A stretch of 7,141 nt of DNA from DASZHJ01 sp035581425 (GTDB taxonomy: Bacteria; Pseudomonadota; Alphaproteobacteria; ATCC43930; CGMCC-115725): contig DATJVP010000147.1 in assembly GCA_035581425.1 (NCBI GenBank), forward strand, positions 1 to 7,141. Direction: 5' to 3'. The notes beneath the pieces are model-generated. The model was given only the letters and a program-made list of their open reading frames with translations, did not search any database and was not told the DNA's origin. A program made the translations under genes and the position numbers. Every line of letters starts with the position of its first letter. The first letter of the stretch is position 1. Positions 4,462-7,141 of this stretch are shown in pieces.

Positions 4462-5664
4462 ATGGCCCGTAGCAGCAGCAAGAAGCCGGTAGCCCGCAAG
4501 AAAAAGCCCGCCGCACGCGCGCGCGGGAAGGGGCCGGAGACGCTTCTTATGGTTGCGACGCGCAAGGGCGCCTGGCTCTATCGCGGCGATGCCGCGCGGC
4601 GGAGCTGGAAGGTCGACGGGCCGCATTTCCTGGGTCACATCGTGAATCACGTCATGCTCGACCCGCGCGACGGCAAGACCTTGCTCGTCGCGGCGAAGAC
4701 GGGGCATCTGGGCCCGACGCTTTTCCGCTCCACCGACTTCGGCAGGAGCTGGCAAGAATCGAAGCAGCCGCCGGCTTTTCCAAAAGTGCCGGAAGGACAG
4801 AAGGGACGCAGCGTCGATCACACCTTCTGGCTCACGCCCAGCACCGCCAGCGAGCCCAATGTCTGGTACGCGGGCACCTCGCCGCAGGGCCTCTTCCGCA
4901 GCGAGGACGGCGGCGCGACCTGGGAGGGTGTGACGGGCTTCAACGATCACCCCAACATCACCGCGCTCATCGGTGGGCCGCAGGACGGCACGCCCGACGG
5001 ACCGAAGCTCCACTCCGTCATCGTCGATCCCCGCGACGCGCGGCATCTCTATGTCGGCATGTCCGGCGGCGGCGTCCATGAAACGCTCGACGGCGGCCGG
5101 AGCTGGGAGCCCATGATCAAGGGCATGGAGGTCGTAGAAGGCTTCAATCTGGACCCCAGCAACTACGCCTTCCACGATCCCCACTGCGTGCGCATGTGCC
5201 CGAGCAATCCCGACCGGCTCTATCAGCAGAACCACTGCGGCATCTACCGCATCGATCGGCCCTCGAAGGAGTGGACGCGGATCGGCCGCAGCATGCCCAA
5301 GAAGGTCGGTGACATCGGCCTTCCCATGGTCGTGCATCCGCGCGACGACGACACCGCCTGGGTCTTCCCGATGGACGGCACGATGGTTTGGCCGCGCACG
5401 AGCCCCGGCGGTTTCCCCTCGGCCTATGTCACGAAGAACGCCGGCAAGACCTGGCGGCGGCTCGATGCCGGAATGCCTCCGCGCGACGCCTGGTGGACGG
5501 TGAAGCGCCAGGCGATGGCGGCAGACACGCGCGATCCCGTCGGCATATACTTCGGCACCACCAGCGGCGAGGTCTGGGGCAGCCGCGACGAGGGCGAGCG
5601 CTGGGCGCCGATCGCGCGGCATCTCCCGGAGATCTACGCAGTCGAGGCGGCGGAAATCGGATGA
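4462..5664 (+). CDS. BNR/sialidase-like beta-propeller (WD40/YVTN/BNR superfamily) with basic N-terminal tail
   Basis: Predicted beta-propeller of 400 residues; databases often label such proteins 'exo-alpha-sialidase', but I see no basis for that activity. Five Asp-box-type motifs occur: S90-T-D-F-G-R-S-W, S147-E-D-G-G-A-T-W, T208-L-D-G-G-R-S-W, T324-K-N-A-G-K-T-W (Asp replaced) and S374-R-D-E-G-E-R-W. Other repeated propeller phrases are L-D-P-R-D-G-K, V-D-P-R-D-A-R-H-L-Y-V-G and V-H-P-R-D-D-D-T-A-W. There is no signal peptide or membrane segment, so it should be cytoplasmic. Residues 1-24 form a Lys/Arg/Ala/Pro tail (K-K-P, R-K-K-K-P, R-A-R-G-K-G); the propeller begins near L28-L-M-V-A-T-R-K-G. 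The ATG at 4462 has GGAG 8 nt upstream. A second start at 4549 (M30) has its own GGAG (4536-4539) with a 9-nt spacer and would give a tail-less form. Only 7 bp separate its stop from the MoaD-like gene, so the two are almost certainly co-translated. Confidence 0.88.
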   Translation: MARSSSKKPVARKKKPAARARGKGPETLLMVATRKGAWLYRGDAARRSWKVDGPHFLGHIVNHVMLDPRDGKTLLVAAKTGHLGPTLFRSTDFGRSWQESKQPPAFPKVPEGQKGRSVDHTFWLTPSTASEPNVWYAGTSPQGLFRSEDGGATWEGVTGFNDHPNITALIGGPQDGTPDGPKLHSVIVDPRDARHLYVGMSGGGVHETLDGGRSWEPMIKGMEVVEGFNLDPSNYAFHDPHCVRMCPSNPDRLYQQNHCGIYRIDRPSKEWTRIGRSMPKKVGDIGLPMVVHPRDDDTAWVFPMDGTMVWPRTSPGGFPSAYVTKNAGKTWRRLDAGMPPRDAWWTVKRQAMAADTRDPVGIYFGTTSGEVWGSRDEGERWAPIARHLPEIYAVEAAEIG

Positions 5665-5671
5665 GGCGGCG

Positions 5672-5929
5672 ATGCAAGTCCTGATCCCCAGCGTGCTTCT
5701 CTCCTACACGAAGGCGAAGCACGTCGAGGCCCGGGGTGCGACGCTCGCGGAGCTGCTCGCAGATCTCGACCGCCAATATCCGGGCATCCGCTTCCGCATG
5801 ATCGACGAGCAGGACGCGATCCGCCGTCACGTCCGCATCTTCATCAACGGCGAGCAAACCTTCGACCTCGTCCACCCGCTGCGCCCCACAGACTCGCTCG
5901 CGATCGTGCAAGCGCTGAGCGGGGGGTGA
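5672..5929 (+). CDS. MoaD/ThiS-family ubiquitin-like sulfur carrier
   Basis: Small beta-grasp protein of 85 residues. Family members are adenylated on the C-terminal glycine by an E1-like enzyme, converted to a thiocarboxylate, and donate sulfur to molybdopterin, thiazole, cysteine or other products. Visible features: N-terminal strand M-Q-V-L-I-P, T24-L-A-E-L-L-A-D-L in the first helix, V54-R-I-F-I-N-G-E strand, D74-S-L-A-I-V-Q-A-L and the terminal S83-G84-G85. The Gly-Gly end is complete and unblocked, as required for activation. Overlapping GAGG (5663-5666) serves as ribosome binding site, 5 nt before the ATG at 5672. It follows the propeller gene by 7 bp. No MoaE, MoeB/ThiF-like activase, ThiG, CysM or JAMM protease lies in the window, so it is unlikely to be the housekeeping MoaD. 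Its acceptor pathway is unknown. Family assignment is strong, pathway is open. Confidence 0.88.
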   Translation: MQVLIPSVLLSYTKAKHVEARGATLAELLADLDRQYPGIRFRMIDEQDAIRRHVRIFINGEQTFDLVHPLRPTDSLAIVQALSGG

Positions 5930-5953
5930 GTGCACCGCATATCCGCCGTGCGC

Positions 5954-6055
5954 CCTTCGACGCGCTTCGCTTGCTCACGGTGAGGTAGATTGTGTCCCCT
6001 TGAAGATGGCGATTTAGAGCGCACCTCATCCTGAGCAAGCGAAGCGCGTCGAAGG
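5954..6055. repeat. REP/BIME-like intergenic inverted repeat
   Basis: Two 33-nt arms (5954-5986 and 6023-6055) are inverted copies with two mismatches, separated by 36 nt. The outer 24 nt are identical. Each arm holds internal mini-palindromes: GCG-CTT-CGC (or its complement) and CTCA-NNN-TGAG. Both mismatches fall in the 3-nt NNN loop. Sequences of this kind, close to CCTCATCCTGAG...GAAGCGCGTC-GAAGG, are frequent between genes in Hyphomicrobiales. It fills most of the 173-bp gap between the MoaD-like and DUF1993 genes. It may end or stabilise the upstream transcript. Confidence 0.85.
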
Positions 6056-6102
6056 ACGCAGGATCTCTTTCCAGCCACCAACCCCAAAGAGGAAGCCCCA
6101 CC

Positions 6103-6624
6103 ATGCCCTACTCGATGTCCAAGGCCTCGATCCCCGTCTTCGAAATCGAGCTCAATGCGCTCTCAGGCGTGCTCGACAAGGGCGCGGCGTTCGCGGCGGC
6201 GAAGAAGCTCGCGCCGGAAGTGCTCCCGAGCTATCGCCTCGCGCCGGACATGTTCGTGCTCGCGCGCCAGGTGCAGGTCGCCTGCGACCAGGCGAAGAAC
6301 GGCTCCGCGCGCCTCGCTGGCGTCGAGGCGCCGAAATTCGAGGACAACGAGACCACCATCGATCAATTGAAGGCGCGCGTCGCGAAGACGCTCGCCTACA
6401 TCAAGACGCTGGACGCGCGCCAGATCGACGGCGCCTCCGACCGCGAGATCGTGTTCCCCTTGGGCCCCAACAAGGCCAGCATGAACGGCGCCGACTACCT
6501 CACCCACTTCGTGCTGCCGAACTTCTATTTCCACGTTACTGCCGCCTATGCGATCCTGCGCCACGCAGGCGTGGAGGTCGGCAAGCGCGATTTCCTCGGC
6601 CAGATCCCGATGAAGATGGTCTAA
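6103..6624 (+). CDS. DUF1993 family protein
   Basis: Protein of 173 residues matching the DUF1993 pattern: an N-terminal M-S-K-A-S-I-P-V-F, then L-A-P-E-V-L (36-41), R45-L-A-P-D-M-F and R-Q-V-Q-V-A-C-D-Q-A-K (55-65), A-R-L-A-G-V-E-A-P near 69-77, F-E-D-N-E-T-T (79-85), and a C-terminal H-F-V-L-P-N-F-Y-F-H-V-T-A-A-Y-A-I-L-R-H (135-154) followed by G-V-E-V-G-K-R-D-F-L-G. The family is thought to adopt a DinB-like helical bundle; no enzymatic role is established. No signal peptide or membrane segment. The ATG at 6103 fits the family start; an AGAGGAAG sequence (6088-6095) lies 7 nt upstream. Its stop codon TAA overlaps the AAGGAG (6623-6628) of the carbonic anhydrase gene 14 bp downstream, so they are probably one unit. 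The family call is firm; function is not known to me. Confidence 0.9.
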   Translation: MPYSMSKASIPVFEIELNALSGVLDKGAAFAAAKKLAPEVLPSYRLAPDMFVLARQVQVACDQAKNGSARLAGVEAPKFEDNETTIDQLKARVAKTLAYIKTLDARQIDGASDREIVFPLGPNKASMNGADYLTHFVLPNFYFHVTAAYAILRHAGVEVGKRDFLGQIPMKMV

Positions 6625-6638
6625 GGAGCGACGACATC

Positions 6639-7141
6639 ATGTGCGAGCGTTGCGACGAGACGGCGCTCGCGCGCCGTTCATTCCTGGGTCTCGCGGCGGT
6701 CGCCGCCGCGAGCCTCGCGCTTCCCGGCGCGGGCTTCGCCGCGGCGAAGGTGAAGCCCAAGCCCGAGAATGTGTTGACCCCCGACGCCGCGCTCACGCGC
6801 CTCATGAAGGGCAACGCGCGCTATGCCGCGGGCAATTCGACGCGGCATGATTTCCGGCATCAACGCGAGGCGCTGGTGCAGGGGCAGAACCCGTTCGCGG
6901 GCATCCTGAGTTGCGCAGACAGCCGCATCGTCCCCGACTACACCTTCGACACCGGCCGCGGCGATCTCTTCGTCTGCCGTGTCGCCGGCAATTTCGCCGA
7001 CGACGAATCGATCGCGAGCTTCGAGTACGGTGTCTCGGTGCTCGGCGTGCCGCTGATCGTCGTGCTCGGCCACCAATCCTGCGGCGCCGTCGACGCCACG
7101 ATCAAATCGATCAAGGAGGGCACAACCCTCCCGGGCCATCT
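6639..7141 (+). CDS. Beta-class carbonic anhydrase with Tat signal; 3' end cut by window
   Basis: Zinc enzyme interconverting CO2 and bicarbonate, here predicted to be exported folded to the periplasm. I translated 167 complete codons from ATG 6639 to the window edge. The signal has A-R12-R13-S-F-L-G, a hydrophobic stretch (15-29) and likely cleavage around A34-A36. Zinc ligands are visible as C92-A-D94-S-R96 (with the Asp-Arg dyad) and G-H145-Q-S-C148-G, with V-C-R-V-A-G-N (112-118) and a F-E-Y-G-V-S-V-L-G-V (128-137) core helix. Full-length relatives run about 240-250 residues, so perhaps 80 are missing. AAGGAG (6623-6628) lies 10 nt upstream of the start and overlaps the stop of DUF1993. 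An unusual C2-E-R-C5 pair precedes the twin arginines in the cytoplasmic n-region. Class and export signal are secure; the physiological role (pH, CO2 supply, signalling) is open. Confidence 0.95.
   Translation, partial: MCERCDETALARRSFLGLAAVAAASLALPGAGFAAAKVKPKPENVLTPDAALTRLMKGNARYAAGNSTRHDFRHQREALVQGQNPFAGILSCADSRIVPDYTFDTGRGDLFVCRVAGNFADDESIASFEYGVSVLGVPLIVVLGHQSCGAVDATIKSIKEGTTLPGH

Noticed and set aside
4411..5622. Minus-strand ORF of 403 codons antisense to the propeller gene
   Set aside because: Arg/Ala/Asp-rich shadow reading of a GC-rich gene; the sense frame has five Asp-box motifs and a ribosome binding site.
4462..5664. Annotation as an active exo-alpha-sialidase
   Set aside because: Asp-box repeats are shared by many propellers; there is no signal peptide, and the arginine triad and catalytic Tyr/Glu of sialidases could not be placed.
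5954..6055. Insertion sequence end or CRISPR-like repeat
   Set aside because: Only one pair of inverted arms, no transposase, no target duplication evident and no regularly spaced direct repeats.

Overview
The window is GC-rich, gene-dense bacterial DNA. Codons favour G or C at the third position, so long spurious ORFs appear antisense to the real genes. Gene content (an M81/MlrC-like protein beside a family 5 solute-binding protein, DUF1488, DUF1993, a Tat-exported beta carbonic anhydrase) and an intergenic CCTCATCCTGAG...CGAAGG palindrome suggest an alphaproteobacterium, probably Hyphomicrobiales (Rhizobiales). That assignment is inference from gene families; no rRNA or marker gene is present.

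Layout. (1) 1-3188, minus strand: an M81 (MlrC-like) metallopeptidase gene (3188-1719), then after 148 bp a Tat-signal family 5 periplasmic binding protein of a peptide/opine/nickel-type ABC transporter (1570 to beyond base 1, missing only its extreme C-terminus). This looks like the start of an uptake operon whose permease and ATPase genes would lie beyond the left edge. (2) 3189-3346: a divergent control region with a perfect TGTGA-N6-TCACA site. (3) 3347-3481, plus strand: a candidate 44-residue single-pass membrane protein. It is convergent with a DUF1488 gene (3814-3524, minus), with a 10-bp terminator-like hairpin between them. (4) 3815-4087: a second divergent control region (273 bp) with a second, near-perfect TGTGA-N6-TTACA site that also reads as a UUCG-capped hairpin, and a promoter that would make the next mRNA nearly leaderless. 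(5) 4088-5929, plus strand: a compact three-gene unit of MarR-family regulator, BNR/sialidase-like beta-propeller with a basic N-terminal tail, and MoaD/ThiS-like sulfur carrier ending in Gly-Gly. (6) 5930-6102: intergenic DNA holding a large REP/BIME-like inverted repeat. (7) 6103-7141, plus strand: DUF1993 protein, then a Tat-exported beta carbonic anhydrase cut by the right edge. The carbonic anhydrase ribosome binding site overlaps the DUF1993 stop codon.

How the genes may work together. The left block probably imports a peptide-like or amide compound and cleaves it in the cytoplasm. The MarR-propeller-MoaD unit is the part most likely to be a poorly described system: tight spacing and translational coupling tie a predicted cytoplasmic propeller to a ubiquitin-like sulfur carrier, and no E1-like activase, MoaE or thiazole gene is in view. 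The right pair joins a DUF1993 protein to periplasmic CO2/bicarbonate chemistry. No mobile element, CRISPR array, tRNA or rRNA was seen, and no gene-free stretch exceeds 300 bp.
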